Shown: piece by piece, positions 1 through 10,566 of the stretch
Layout of the letters: each line of letters opens with the position of its first letter
Numbering within the stretch: position 1 is the stretch's first letter
Assembly: GCA_018241725.1 (NCBI GenBank)
Contig: JAFEDI010000130.1
Span: forward strand, 16,363 to 80,362
Origin: Pseudomonadota bacterium
GTDB taxonomy: Bacteria > Pseudomonadota > Gammaproteobacteria > Burkholderiales > Rhodocyclaceae
Length of the DNA stretch: 64,000 nucleotides
Reading direction: 5' to 3'
Made by a program: the position numbers and the translations under genes
Notes under the pieces: generated by a model
Databases searched by the model: none
Seen by the model: only the letters and a program-made list of their open reading frames with translations
Told to the model about the DNA's origin: nothing

Positions 1-1
1 A

Positions 2-1114
2 ATGGGCGCTTTATCCATCCGCAACGTGCGCAAGTCCTATCACGGCAACGAGATCCTGAAGGGCATCAACCTGGAGATCGACAAGGGCGAGTTCCTGATC
101 CTGGTCGGCCCGTCCGGCTGCGGCAAATCGACGCTGCTGTCGATGATCGCGGGCCTGGACAGCGTGACCTCCGGCGAGATCCGCATCGGCGACCGGGTTG
201 TCAACGACCTCAGCCCGAAGGACCGGGACATCGCGATGGTCTTCCAGTCCTACGCGCTGTATCCCAACATGACGGTGCGCGAGAACATCTCCTTCGGCCT
301 GCAGATCCGCAAGGTGCCGGCCGCCGAGCAGGCGCGCATCGTCGAGCGCGTCGCCAACACGCTGCAGATCGGCCATCTGCTCGACCGCAAGCCGTCGCAG
401 CTGTCCGGCGGCCAGCGTCAGCGGGTAGCGATGGGCCGGGCGATCTCCCGCGAGCCGTCCCTGTTCCTGTTCGATGAGCCGCTGTCCAACCTGGACGCCA
501 AGCTGCGTGTCGAGATGCGCACCGAGATCAAGCTGCTCCACCAGCGCATGGGCACCAGCATCGTCTATGTGACCCACGACCAGATCGAGGCCATGACCCT
601 CGGCGACAAGATCGCCGTGATGAAGGCCGGCGAGGTGCAGCAGTTCGGCACCCCGCGGGAGATCTACGACAACCCGGCCAACCTGTTCGTGGCCGGCTTC
701 ATGGGCTCGCCGTCGATGAATTTCATCCCCGCCAAGGTCGAGGCCGTGGGCGGCGGCTATGGCGTGAAGCTGGAAAGCGGCCAGCGCACCCACGTCTTCC
801 CGGTGCCGGCGGCCGACGGCAAGCTGAAGGCCTGGGAGGGCAGGGAAGTCCTGTTCGGCATCCGCCCGGAACAGATCACCCACAAGAGCGAATCCCGCCT
901 CGGCCTGCCGCAATTCCAGACCGCCGAGATGCCGATCCGCCTGACCGAGCCGACCGGGCCGGACACCATGGTGCTGGTGCCGATCAACGGCAAGGACGTG
1001 GTGTGCCGCGTCCATCCGGCCCACGCCCGCCAGCCGGGCGAGTCGATGGAGCTGATGTTCGACCTGTCCAAGTCGGTGTTTTTCGACCCGGCCAGCGAGC
1101 AGCGCATCGCCTGA
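2..1114 (+). CDS. ugpC: Sugar ABC transporter ATP-binding protein (MalK/UgpC family)
   Basis: This 370-aa protein is the ATPase that powers a carbohydrate importer at the inner membrane. Walker A (GPSGCGKST) is at about residues 36-44, the signature LSGGQ at 134-138, and Walker B (LFLFDEP) at 154-160, followed by an H-loop (VTHDQ). A C-terminal TOBE/OB region of about 130 residues gives the length typical of the MalK/UgpC group. The ATG is only two bases from the window edge, but the N-terminus looks complete. Its permease and binding-protein partners are presumably to the left, outside the window. A regulator and a glucokinase close by suggest a hexose substrate. The symbol is family-level; the actual sugar is not determinable here. 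Confidence 0.9.
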   Translation: MGALSIRNVRKSYHGNEILKGINLEIDKGEFLILVGPSGCGKSTLLSMIAGLDSVTSGEIRIGDRVVNDLSPKDRDIAMVFQSYALYPNMTVRENISFGLQIRKVPAAEQARIVERVANTLQIGHLLDRKPSQLSGGQRQRVAMGRAISREPSLFLFDEPLSNLDAKLRVEMRTEIKLLHQRMGTSIVYVTHDQIEAMTLGDKIAVMKAGEVQQFGTPREIYDNPANLFVAGFMGSPSMNFIPAKVEAVGGGYGVKLESGQRTHVFPVPAADGKLKAWEGREVLFGIRPEQITHKSESRLGLPQFQTAEMPIRLTEPTGPDTMVLVPINGKDVVCRVHPAHARQPGESMELMFDLSKSVFFDPASEQRIA

Positions 1115-1138
1115 GCTGCCGCCAGCCTGGACTTCGGT

Positions 1139-1627
1139 TCAGGCCGGCGGCAGCGAATACGCCAGCCCCAGTTCTGCACTCAGCGCCTCGACCACCAGTT
1201 CGTGGTCGAGGCGCTGGGGGAGTCCTGAAACTGCCACGAAACCAATGACACCGGCGCCTTCCACGCAGAGTGGAAAGGCGCCGCCGTGGCTTGCATAGTC
1301 GGCGGCCGGCAGGCCGTAGTGGCTCGTCAGGTCGCCGCCCTTTTCCTGCAGGCTCAGGCCGACGGCGTAGGAGCTGCGCAGGAAGCGCGTCACCACATTG
1401 CCCTTGCGGCGGATCCATTCGCCGTTGTCCGGTGTCGTGCCAGGCAGCGCGGCATGAAACAGCAATTGGCCGCAACGGCGGATCTCGATGGCAACGGCCA
1501 GCCGGCGCTCCACGGCCATGCCGCGCAGGCGCGAGCCTAGCCGCCAGGTGAAGTCCTCATCGAAGTGGGGCAGGCGCAGGGCGGTTTCCTGGGCGGCGAT
1601 GCGGGTGATCTCGTCCTTCAGTTCCAT
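1139..1627 (-). CDS. UPF0303 / haem-degrading-domain family protein
   Basis: This 162-aa cytoplasmic protein resembles the UPF0303 family (YBR137W/GlcG-HbpS-like fold). The family-like features I see are the C-terminal stretch HGGAFPLCVEGAGVIGFVAV and the central basic block with RRKGNVVTRF. Biochemical function is not established for the bacterial members. Its start overlaps the 3' end of the oxidoreductase gene by 10 nt, so it is the last gene of a leftward three-gene operon (DeoR regulator, oxidoreductase, this gene). A role in sugar or polyol metabolism is inferred from context only. Confidence 0.75.
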   Translation of the reverse strand: MELKDEITRIAAQETALRLPHFDEDFTWRLGSRLRGMAVERRLAVAIEIRRCGQLLFHAALPGTTPDNGEWIRRKGNVVTRFLRSSYAVGLSLQEKGGDLTSHYGLPAADYASHGGAFPLCVEGAGVIGFVAVSGLPQRLDHELVVEALSAELGLAYSLPPA

Positions 1628-2694
1628 GCGGCGCGCTCCTGCTCAGTCAGTTCCAGGCCGGTGCACTGGCCGCTGGCGGCACTGCGTCGGGCGGCGTCGA
1701 TGACGGCCATCACGGCCAGGGCTCCGTGGGCCGGTACCGGGTTGGGCGCGCCTTCCCGCAGCGCCGCATGGATGCCTGCGTAGTAGGCCGGGTAGTCGCC
1801 GCGCGGCAGCGGCAGCGTGGTGGCCGAGCCGTCGGCGGCGTACAGCGTGGGCGCTTGCGGATCGAGTCCCCAGTCCGGCGCGCCGGGGCGCAGGCCGGCC
1901 TTGAGCTGGTCTTCCTGGCAGTCCAGTCCGTGTTTGACCCAGCTGCTGGTGGTGCCGTGGGCGGCGAAGCGCGGCATGCCACCGGCCACCAGCATCGACG
2001 CGCGCAGCGTGACCTGCAGGCGTCCGTAGTCCAGGTCCACCTGCGCCCAGTCGTCGGCTTCGGCGCCGTCCCGCTGGACGGCGAAACGGGCCGATACGCT
2101 GTTGGGCAGGCCGAAGAGCTGCAGGGCCTGATCGATGAGGTGCGGTCCCAGGTCGTACCACACGCCGCCTCCGGCCACCGCCTGCTCGCGCCAGCGGGCT
2201 CGGACTTCTGGGCGGAAGCGCTCGAAGCGGGATTCGAGCTGGGTCGGTCGGCCGAGACGGCCATCGGCGAGCAGCGCGCGCAGGGCCAGAAAGTCCGTGT
2301 CCCAGCGGCGGTTATGGAAGACAGACAGCAGCCGGCCATGCTGTTCGGCGAGGCGGATCAGCTCGCGGGCTTCGGTCAGCTCGACGGTGAAGGGCTTGTC
2401 TACGACCACGTGCTTGCCTGCCGCCAGCGCCGCGGCAGCAAGCGGTGCGTGGGTGTCGTTGGGGCTGGCGATGACCACCAGTTCGATGTCCGGCGAGTGG
2501 ATAGCGGCCAGCGGATCGGCCTCCACGCGGGCTTCCGGCCAGTCGGCGGCGACGGCTTGCCCCTGGCTGGAGGCGATGCAGGCGAGGTGTAGCCCCGGCG
2601 TGGCGGCGATCAGCGGGGCGTGGAAGGTCTTGCCGGCGTTGCCGTAGCCGATTAGGGCGACGGAAATCGGGGGGTCGGATGGGGTGTTCGTCAT
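1618..2694 (-). CDS. Gfo/Idh/MocA-family NAD(P)-dependent oxidoreductase
   Basis: This 358-aa protein has an N-terminal Rossmann fold with ALIGYGNAGKTFH near residues 12-24. The conserved HVVVDKPF segment, equivalent to the EKP motif, follows near residue 95, then the C-terminal substrate domain typical of the family (GGGVWYDLGPHLIDQAL). The GYGNAGKTFHAP signature resembles the YdgJ/YvaA branch, which oxidises inositols or sugars. I chose the ATG at 2694, which overlaps the regulator stop as ATGA, because the upstream in-frame extension lies inside the regulator gene. Tight overlap on both sides shows an operon with the DeoR gene and the UPF0303 gene. The substrate is unknown. Confidence 0.88.
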   Translation of the reverse strand: MTNTPSDPPISVALIGYGNAGKTFHAPLIAATPGLHLACIASSQGQAVAADWPEARVEADPLAAIHSPDIELVVIASPNDTHAPLAAAALAAGKHVVVDKPFTVELTEARELIRLAEQHGRLLSVFHNRRWDTDFLALRALLADGRLGRPTQLESRFERFRPEVRARWREQAVAGGGVWYDLGPHLIDQALQLFGLPNSVSARFAVQRDGAEADDWAQVDLDYGRLQVTLRASMLVAGGMPRFAAHGTTSSWVKHGLDCQEDQLKAGLRPGAPDWGLDPQAPTLYAADGSATTLPLPRGDYPAYYAGIHAALREGAPNPVPAHGALAVMAVIDAARRSAASGQCTGLELTEQERAAWN

Positions 2695-3470
2695 CGGGTC
2701 TGCTCTCCGGCGGTGTCGAGGATGGTTTGGGCCAGGCCGGCGGGTAAGCTGGCAGATGAGTCGGCGTAAAAGGGACGGTCGCAGAAGAGCCGCGTGAAGT
2801 CGTCCAGCGGGGCGACCGCGTGGGGCGCGAGGGTGTCGAACTTGAGGTGGTCGGTGGCCAGCCAGTGGGTGCTGCTGCAGGCCTGCATCGCGCGCTTGAC
2901 CTCGGCGTCGCCGGCCTCGGTGGCGGTCAGCCCGTGGCGCGGGTGCAGCGCGCAGGCGCCGAGGATGGCCAAATCCACGCGGTAGCGGCGCACGGTGTCC
3001 ACCGTGGCGGCGCCGCGGAACAGGCGCTGGCGTGCATCCCATTCGCCGCCGGCCAGCACCAGGCGAATCTCTGGCCGGGTGCTCAGCGCCTGGGCGACAT
3101 CCAGCGAGTGGGTCACGACGAGGTGCGGCCCACGCAGCGCCCGCGCGACGGCCAGCAGCGTGGAGCCGGCGTCGAGCATCAGGGACGCGTCTGGCGGAAT
3201 TGCGTTGGCGACGGCGCGGCCGAGGGCTTCCTTCTCTTCCGGTAGCACTGCGTCGCGAGCGGTACGGGGCAGGGCGTGCATGTCGGCCAGCACCGCGCCG
3301 CCGTGGCTGCGGGTCAGCAGGCCCTGGGCTTCCAGGTGCTTCAGGTCGCGGCGGATGGTGTCGTCGGACACGTCGAGGGCGGCGGCGAGTTCGAGGATGC
3401 CGGCCTGGCCGCTGTTGGCCAGGTGCTGGAGGAGGGCGCGGTGACGGGCGGCGGGGAGCATGGGGTCCAA
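2691..3470 (-). CDS. DeoR-family transcriptional regulator
   Basis: This 259-aa protein has an N-terminal DeoR helix-turn-helix (about residues 8-60, with DVSDDTIRRDLKHLEAQG). A C-terminal DeoRC sensor domain of the phosphosugar-isomerase-like fold follows, with DAGSTL and VVTHSLD. Members of this family usually repress sugar genes and respond to phosphorylated sugars. It is transcribed away from the glucokinase-RpiR gene and heads the leftward operon with the oxidoreductase. A second ATG lies three codons in (3461). The intergenic region upstream holds a 10-nt direct repeat that is a candidate operator for this protein. Confidence 0.9.
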   Translation of the reverse strand: MDPMLPAARHRALLQHLANSGQAGILELAAALDVSDDTIRRDLKHLEAQGLLTRSHGGAVLADMHALPRTARDAVLPEEKEALGRAVANAIPPDASLMLDAGSTLLAVARALRGPHLVVTHSLDVAQALSTRPEIRLVLAGGEWDARQRLFRGAATVDTVRRYRVDLAILGACALHPRHGLTATEAGDAEVKRAMQACSSTHWLATDHLKFDTLAPHAVAPLDDFTRLFCDRPFYADSSASLPAGLAQTILDTAGEQTR

Positions 3471-3501
3471 ACAAAGAGGGGAATGCCCGCAATTTTATTT
3501 G

Positions 3502-3531
3502 CGGTTTTGTGCATAAGTATACGGTTTTGTG
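3502..3531. promoter_or_regulatory. Candidate DeoR/RpiR operator: 10-nt direct repeat
   Basis: CGGTTTTGTG occurs exactly at 3502-3511 and again at 3522-3531, a 20-nt period (about two helical turns). A related inverted copy (CGCAAAAAACCG) follows near 3543-3554. The repeats sit between the divergent DeoR and glk-rpiR genes, so either regulator could bind them. Binding is inferred from position and repeat structure only. Confidence 0.5.
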
Positions 3532-3640
3532 AAAAATGCACCGCAAAAAACCGCGCGGGCGGCATCGGCTTCCGCTTGGGTTATGCTTGCGGGCAGATTT
3601 GAAGGGCATCAGCGAACAGGAGAAGGACGTGGGAGGAGCA

Positions 3641-5539
3641 ATGGCCGCCGGCTGGGACGTGCAGGGCAACGAAGCGGGCGGGGCGCTGTACGACAGCGGC
3701 CCGCGCCTGCTGGCCGACGTGGGGGCGACCAATGCGCGCTTTGCGCTGGAGACCGCGCCGGGCCGGCTGGAGCAACTCGCCGTGCTGACCTGCGCGGACT
3801 ACTCCGGCTTCGTGGCGGTGGTGCAGGCTTACTTTGCCGGCCTGCGCGGGCCGCGGCCGCGCCATGCGGCGGTGGCCATCGCCAACCCCATCGATGGCGA
3901 TTTCGTGAAGATGACCAACCGGGACTGGCAGTTTTCCATCGAGGAGGCGCGCCGCAGCCTGGACCTGGACACCCTGCTGGTAGTCAACGACTTCACCGCG
4001 CTGGCCATGTCCCTGCCGTATCTCGGCAACCCCCAGCGGCGCCAGGTCGGCGGTGGCGAGGCGCGCCAGAACGCGGTGATCGGCCTGATCGGCCCCGGCA
4101 CCGGTCTGGGGGTTTCCGGCCTGATTCCCGCCGAGGACCGCTGGATCACGCTGGGTTCGGAAGGCGGCCATGTGAGCTTTGCGCCGGCCGACGAGCGGGA
4201 GGTGTTCATCCTGCAGTACGCGTGGAAGGAGCTGCCCCACGTTTCCGCTGAACGCCTGGTGTCCGGCCCCGGCCTGGAGCTGATCTACCGCGCACTGGCT
4301 GCGCGCGATGGCGTCGAAGCACCCGGCCGCAGCGCGCCGGACATCGTGCAGGCGGTGCTGTCCGGCGACACCGGCCTGTGCGCCGAGGCGGTGGAGTGCT
4401 TCTGCGCGATGCTCGGCACGGTGGCCGCCGACGTGGCGGTGACGCTGGGCGCGGTAGGCGGCATCTACATCGGCGCGGGCATCGTGCCGCGCCTCGGCGA
4501 GGTGTTCGACCGCTCGGCCTTCCGCCAGCGCTTCGAGAGCAAGGGCCGTTTCGCCGACTACCTGGCGCAGATCCCGACCTATGTGATCACCGCGGCCAAC
4601 CCGGCTTTCCTCGGCGTGGCGGCGATCCTCGGCGCCCATCTGCAGCGCGGCGAGTCGGAGAGCCCGATGCTCGGCAACATCCGCCGCGCCAAGGCCAGCC
4701 TGAGCCCGGCCGAGCAGCGCGTCGCCCAGTTCCTGCTGAGCCAGCCGCGCATGTTCCTCAACGAGCCCATCGTCGAGATCGCCCGCCATTCGGAAGTCAG
4801 CCAGCCGACGGTGATCCGCTTCTGCCGCTCGCTGGGCGCCCAGGGCCTGGCCGAGTTCAAGCGCAAGCTGGCCTCGGGGATCAGCGGCACGGTGCCGGTG
4901 CGCCATAGCCAGGTGCGGCTTGGCGACTCCGCGCCCGACCTGTCGGTGAAGGTCCTCGACAACACGGTGTCGGCGATCCTGCGCTTCCGCGACAGCCTCG
5001 ACCCGGAAGCGGTCGAGAAGGCCATCGCGCTGCTGCAGAAGGCGCGGCGCATCGAGTTCTACGGCATGGGCAACTCGGCGGTGGTGGCCATCGACGGCCA
5101 GCACAAGTTCTTCCGCTTCCGCATCCCGACGGTGGCTTATTCGGACTCACGCCTGCAGATGATGGCGGCGGAGCTGCTGGGCAAGGACGACGTGGTGGTG
5201 GCGGTGTCCCGCTCCGGCGCGATGGCCGACATCCTGCAGGCAGTGGACCTGGCGCTCGCCGCCGGCGCCAGCGTCATCGCCATCACCACCAGCAATTCGC
5301 CGCTGGCCGCCAAGGCCACCGTGGCGCTGGCGGTGGACCACGCGGAGGACGGCACCAGCTACATCTCGATGGTGTCGCGCATCCTGCACCTGCTGATGAT
5401 CGACATCCTGGCCGTTGGCGTCGCCGTGCGCCTGCTCGACCCTGCGGCCGCCGACCGGGAGCTGGGCAAGGGTCTGACCGGCGCGGTCGGCACACCCGCT
5501 CCGGGCGGACTCGGCAATTTGATCTCCCACGCCAGTTAA
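3641..5539 (+). CDS. glk: Bifunctional glucokinase / RpiR-type (HexR-like) regulator fusion
   Basis: This 632-aa fusion joins a ROK-independent (bacterial Glk) glucokinase (about residues 20-335; DVGATN nucleotide-binding loop at 26-31; IGPGTGLG) to an RpiR-type HTH (about 345-420; [13 protein letters not shown]). A SIS phosphosugar-binding domain (about 460-600) follows. The enzyme half makes glucose-6-phosphate. The regulator half probably senses Entner-Doudoroff phosphosugars, as HexR does. Such fusions are known in Betaproteobacteria. I set the start at 3641 because a strong GGGAGGAG ribosome site lies just upstream and the family N-terminus begins shortly after. Longer in-frame starts reach back to 3536 but run through the regulatory repeats. 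Confidence 0.92.
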   Translation: MAAGWDVQGNEAGGALYDSGPRLLADVGATNARFALETAPGRLEQLAVLTCADYSGFVAVVQAYFAGLRGPRPRHAAVAIANPIDGDFVKMTNRDWQFSIEEARRSLDLDTLLVVNDFTALAMSLPYLGNPQRRQVGGGEARQNAVIGLIGPGTGLGVSGLIPAEDRWITLGSEGGHVSFAPADEREVFILQYAWKELPHVSAERLVSGPGLELIYRALAARDGVEAPGRSAPDIVQAVLSGDTGLCAEAVECFCAMLGTVAADVAVTLGAVGGIYIGAGIVPRLGEVFDRSAFRQRFESKGRFADYLAQIPTYVITAANPAFLGVAAILGAHLQRGESESPMLGNIRRAKASLSPAEQRVAQFLLSQPRMFLNEPIVEIARHSEVSQPTVIRFCRSLGAQGLAEFKRKLASGISGTVPVRHSQVRLGDSAPDLSVKVLDNTVSAILRFRDSLDPEAVEKAIALLQKARRIEFYGMGNSAVVAIDGQHKFFRFRIPTVAYSDSRLQMMAAELLGKDDVVVAVSRSGAMADILQAVDLALAAGASVIAITTSNSPLAAKATVALAVDHAEDGTSYISMVSRILHLLMIDILAVGVAVRLLDPAAADRELGKGLTGAVGTPAPGGLGNLISHAS

Positions 5540-5612
5540 GGCATTCAGGACGGTCTGCCCAGGGCTACCTGGGCCCACGGCCAGAAGGCCGGCCGGGTAA
5601 AAATTCAAGACG

Positions 5613-6926
5613 ATGCGTGAATCGGATACACAGCACACGCTGCTCAAGCGCCAGCCCTTGGCCTCGGCTTTGCTGGCCGTGATGATCGTGCTGGCTGCAT
5701 TGACAGGGACTGGCCACGGGCCGCCAAGCGGGTGGGCCGGCGCCAGCGCCTGGCTGGCCGCGGCGCTCCTGTGGCCACGCCTGCCCGCAGCGCAGAAACG
5801 CCAGGCCGTGTTGCTGGCGGGTTGCGGGCTGCTCGCCTTCGGGGTGAGCCTGTTCCGCGGCCAACGCCCGGCGTGGCTCAGTGTGCTGACGCAGAATACG
5901 GCGCTCCTGGGCATGCTCGGGGCGGTCAGCTTCCTGCAGTTGCTCAATACGGAGGAAGATGCCCGCGAGACGCTGCCGCAGGGGCGAAAGGCCTTGTGGC
6001 GCACGGCCCTTGGCGTGCATCTGCTGGGGGCGGTCATCAACCTGTCCGCGGTCTTCATCATGGCCGAGCGGATCAGGGCGGCGGGCAAGCTCCGTCCCGA
6101 GCAGGCCATGATCCTTGGGCGGGCCTTTTTGGCGGCGGCCCTGTGGTCGCCCTTCTTTGCGGCGACTGCGGTTGCGCTGACCAATGCGCCGGGCGCCAAT
6201 CCAATGCGGCTGGCCGGCATCGGCGCGGCGCTCGCTGCCGTGCTGCTGGTGCTGGCAGTGCGCGATATCGAAAGAGCGCTGGGCAACAGCAGCGCGACCT
6301 TCGTCGGCTACCCCATGCATCTGCGGGCGCTGCGTGTGCCGGCCTTGCTCTCCGTGCTGGTTGCGGCCGGGCATTGGCTGCTTCCGCAGTGGGCGGCGCT
6401 GTCCATCGTCAGCCTGTCTGCGCTGGCGATCGTCTGCGCGGTGACCTCCGTTGAAAAGGGCCCCGGGGCTGCCGCACGGTCGATCTACCGCCATGCCCGG
6501 GATCGCCTGCCCGGCATGTCCGGCGAGCTCATCCTGTTCCTGGCGGCCGGGGTCTTTGCCAGCGGCTTGCAGTCGCTGATCAGCCTCGGCGGCGTGTGGA
6601 TGCCTTTCAGTGCATTCGGCACCTTTGAGGCTGCGATCATCCTGGCCCTGATGATCCTGCTGTCCATTCTCGGCATCCACGTGGTGATCTCGATCACCAT
6701 CATGGCGTCCTGGCTGGCGCCGCTGCACCCGGAACCCGACCTGCTTGCCCTGGTCTTCGTCGAATCGTGGGCCATTGGACTTGCCGCGGGCTCGATGTCC
6801 GGCATTCACATCGCCATCCAGGGGCGCTTCGGCGTCCCGGCCAGCACCCTGGCGCGCGGCAACATGCGCTATTGCCTGCAAGCCTACTGCCTCGCCGTCG
6901 TGTGGCTGGCGCTCGCTTCCAGATAA
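5613..6926 (+). CDS. Polytopic inner-membrane protein, unknown transporter
   Basis: This 437-aa protein is very hydrophobic, with roughly ten to twelve predicted membrane spans (for example near residues 18-35, 60-80, 170-215 and 310-380). I do not recognise a definite family. Its size and the helix-rich, loop-poor layout with paired halves recall ion-transporter superfamily permeases such as the ArsB/NhaD/CitM type, but no signature proves it. It lies 73 nt after glk-rpiR on the same strand and 14 nt before an MFS gene, so the two transporters are probably co-transcribed. The substrate is unknown. Confidence 0.7.
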   Translation: MRESDTQHTLLKRQPLASALLAVMIVLAALTGTGHGPPSGWAGASAWLAAALLWPRLPAAQKRQAVLLAGCGLLAFGVSLFRGQRPAWLSVLTQNTALLGMLGAVSFLQLLNTEEDARETLPQGRKALWRTALGVHLLGAVINLSAVFIMAERIRAAGKLRPEQAMILGRAFLAAALWSPFFAATAVALTNAPGANPMRLAGIGAALAAVLLVLAVRDIERALGNSSATFVGYPMHLRALRVPALLSVLVAAGHWLLPQWAALSIVSLSALAIVCAVTSVEKGPGAAARSIYRHARDRLPGMSGELILFLAAGVFASGLQSLISLGGVWMPFSAFGTFEAAIILALMILLSILGIHVVISITIMASWLAPLHPEPDLLALVFVESWAIGLAAGSMSGIHIAIQGRFGVPASTLARGNMRYCLQAYCLAVVWLALASR

Positions 6927-6940
6927 GAAAAACCCCCATC

Positions 6941-8140
6941 ATGACCGCTCCCCCCGACCGTGAGCTCCGCCGGCCCATCCTGCTGCTTTCTGCGGCGGCT
7001 TTCGCCAGTGCTGTTTCGGCACGCCTGTGCGACCCGATGTTGCCCGATCTGGCGCAGCAGTTCGCCGCCTCGCCGGCCGAGGTGGCCCACGTGGTGTCGG
7101 GCTTCGCGGTGGCCTACGGGCTGGTGCAGGCTTTCTTCGGGCCCCTGGGCGACCGCCTCGGCAAGTACCGTTTGATCGCGCTGACCACCTTGCTGTGTAC
7201 CCTCGGTACCCTCGGCGCCGCGCTGGCCGCCTCCCTCGACCTGCTGATCCTGGCGCGCGTATTTACCGGGATTGCCGCGGCGGGAATCATTCCGCTCTCG
7301 ATGGCCTGGATTGGCGACAAGGTCTCCTATGCGGAGCGCCAGCACACCCTGGCCCGCTTCATCGGCGGACAGATCGCCGGAGTGATTGCCGGCCAGCTGA
7401 TCGGCGGGGTGCTCACCGATACGGTGGGCTGGCGCTGGGCCTTCGGCTTCGTCTGTCTGCTCTATCTGGTGATTGGCCTGCGCGTCCTGGCGGAGTCGCG
7501 GCGCAATCCGCTGACCTACCCGCAGCCTGGCGCCACGGGCGGGCAGGGCGGGTTGGTGGCCCAGATGGGGAACCTGTTCGGCGTGCCGTGGGCGCGGGTG
7601 ATTCTGGCGGTGGTTTTCGTCGAGGGCATGATCGTCTTCGGCGGCCTGGCCTTCGTGCCGCTCTACCTGCATGACCGCTTTGCGCTGAGCATGTCGCAGG
7701 CGGGCTTGCTGATGGGCATGTTCGGGCTGGGCGGGTTGTCTTACATCCTGTTTGCCCGGCGCCTGGTGAAATGGCTGGGGGAACTGGGCCTGGCCATTGG
7801 CGGTGCGGCCCTGATCGCGCTGGCCTGGCTGCTGATCGCCAGTGGCCCGGCGTGGGGCTGGGCCGTGCCGGCCTGCGCGCTGCTGGGGTTGGGCTACTAC
7901 ATGTTCCACAACACCCTGCAGACTCACGCAACCCAGATGGCGCCACAGGTGCGGGGCACCGCGGTGTCCCTGTTCGCATCCTGCTTCTTCCTCGGCCAGG
8001 CGCTCGGCGTGTCAGCAGGCGGGCTGCTCTATGAAACTCGCGGTGCGCTGACTGTCTTTGGTCTGGCGGCCAGCGTGATGGTGCCGCTGGGGGCTGTCTT
8101 CGCCGTGCTGCTCCGGCGGCACCACCGGCGCATGGCTTGA
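6941..8140 (+). CDS. Major facilitator superfamily transporter (DHA-type)
   Basis: This 399-aa protein shows twelve hydrophobic segments. The MFS motif A region between helices 2 and 3 reads GPLGDRLGKYR, and motif C-like glycines are in helix 5 (GGQIAGVIAGQLIGG). The layout fits the DHA drug/metabolite efflux branch. The ATG at 6941 follows the preceding membrane-protein stop by 14 nt; the upstream in-frame region is inside that gene. The substrate cannot be read from the sequence. Transcription meets groEL coming from the other side at a shared hairpin just downstream. Confidence 0.88.
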   Translation: MTAPPDRELRRPILLLSAAAFASAVSARLCDPMLPDLAQQFAASPAEVAHVVSGFAVAYGLVQAFFGPLGDRLGKYRLIALTTLLCTLGTLGAALAASLDLLILARVFTGIAAAGIIPLSMAWIGDKVSYAERQHTLARFIGGQIAGVIAGQLIGGVLTDTVGWRWAFGFVCLLYLVIGLRVLAESRRNPLTYPQPGATGGQGGLVAQMGNLFGVPWARVILAVVFVEGMIVFGGLAFVPLYLHDRFALSMSQAGLLMGMFGLGGLSYILFARRLVKWLGELGLAIGGAALIALAWLLIASGPAWGWAVPACALLGLGYYMFHNTLQTHATQMAPQVRGTAVSLFASCFFLGQALGVSAGGLLYETRGALTVFGLAASVMVPLGAVFAVLLRRHHRRMA

Positions 8141-8144
8141 TACG

Positions 8145-8169
8145 AAAAAGCCGGCCCCGAAGGGCCGGC
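8145..8169 (-). terminator. Rho-independent terminator of groESL
   Basis: Arms GCCGGCCC (8150-8157) and GGGCCGGC (8162-8169) form a perfect 8-bp stem with a four-base loop. Read on the minus strand the stem is followed by TTTTT (8145-8149), which makes it a terminator for groEL. It may also stop transcription arriving from the MFS gene. Confidence 0.85.
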
Positions 8170-8208
8170 CGTCACAAGCAGGGGGGCTGCCGTGAGGTGA
8201 TCAGGTGA

Positions 8209-9864
<1,656 letters not shown>

Positions 9865-9898
9865 TTATGTGTTGTCTGTCGGGTGCGGGGCTGAGGAA

Positions 9899-10189
9899 TC
9901 AGCCTTCGATGATGGCGATGACGTCTTCCTCGCGCAGTACGAGGGCGTCGCTGCCGTCGATCTTGACGGCCTGGCCGGCGTACTTGCCGAACAGCACGCG
10001 GTCGCCGACCTTGACGGCCAGCGGACGCAGCTCGCCGCTGGCGAGCAGCTTGCCGTTGCCGACGGCCAGCACTTCACCCTGATCGGGCTTTTCACCGGCG
10101 CTGTCGGGGATGACGATGCCACTGGCGGTGGTGCGCTCCGGATCGAGGCGCTTGACGATGACGCGGTCGTAGAGCGGACGAATGGCCAT
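9899..10189 (-). CDS. groS: 10-kDa co-chaperonin GroES
   Basis: This 96-aa protein has normal length for Gro[18 protein letters not shown] at the N-terminus, the mobile loop around residues 20-32 ([14 protein letters not shown]) and the [11 protein letters not shown] segment are diagnostic. It caps the GroEL ring. It is the first gene of the leftward groES-groEL operon, with a predicted leader of about 68 nt from a sigma-54 promoter at 10269-10283. Confidence 0.98.
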   Translation of the reverse strand: MAIRPLYDRVIVKRLDPERTTASGIVIPDSAGEKPDQGEVLAVGNGKLLASGELRPLAVKVGDRVLFGKYAGQAVKIDGSDALVLREEDVIAIIEG

Positions 10190-10268
10190 TTTTCTGAGTT
10201 CTCCGTTGCTTGATTTGGACGATCCGGCCGGCCTGCGATGGCAGGGCTGCGGCCTTGGATCACCTATC

Positions 10269-10283
10269 GCAAGGGCAATGCCA
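10269..10283 (-). promoter_or_regulatory. Sigma-54 (-24/-12) promoter of groESL
   Basis: On the minus strand the sequence reads TGGCATTGCCCTTGC. The GG (10282-10281) and GC (10270-10269) are separated by exactly ten bases, as in the RpoN consensus TGGCACG-N4-TTGC. Transcription would start near 10257. The NifA-type site at 10338-10353 lies about 55 nt further upstream, at a normal distance for an enhancer-binding activator. Confidence 0.8.
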
Positions 10284-10337
10284 GCACTCGACGCCTTTGA
10301 TTGCTAACAAAAATCTTCCAGAGGCCGCATTCAGCTC

Positions 10338-10353
10338 TGTTGAAATCGCAACA
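10338..10353. promoter_or_regulatory. NifA-type upstream activator site (TGT-N10-ACA)
   Basis: TGTTGAAATCGCAACA is a perfect TGT-N10-ACA element, the classical NifA binding pattern. It is centred about 88 nt upstream of the predicted groESL transcription start. It lies in the 377-nt gap between groES and the rightward DUF2325 gene. I found no properly spaced sigma-54 promoter facing DUF2325, so groESL is the likely target. Confidence 0.7.
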
Positions 10354-10566
10354 GCAATGCTTTTCGAGTGCCCGGACGGCAGCACTTTTCTGTCTTCATG
10401 AACAAGAATGAATTCAAAATATTCAATAGCTTAGCTGCACAGATGGAATAGCGCTTATGCCCTGTCCGGCTGCAATGCATATCGAAAGAATTTGGTTTGG
10501 TGCGTTGCGGGGCCGCGACACACTCACGTCATTCGTGCTGCGGCACGCTTTGAAGGAGTCGCCGAT

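Noticed and set aside
10496-10520. Sigma-54 promoter facing the DUF2325 gene
   Set aside because: The best candidate has eleven rather than ten bases between GG and GC and poor flanks.
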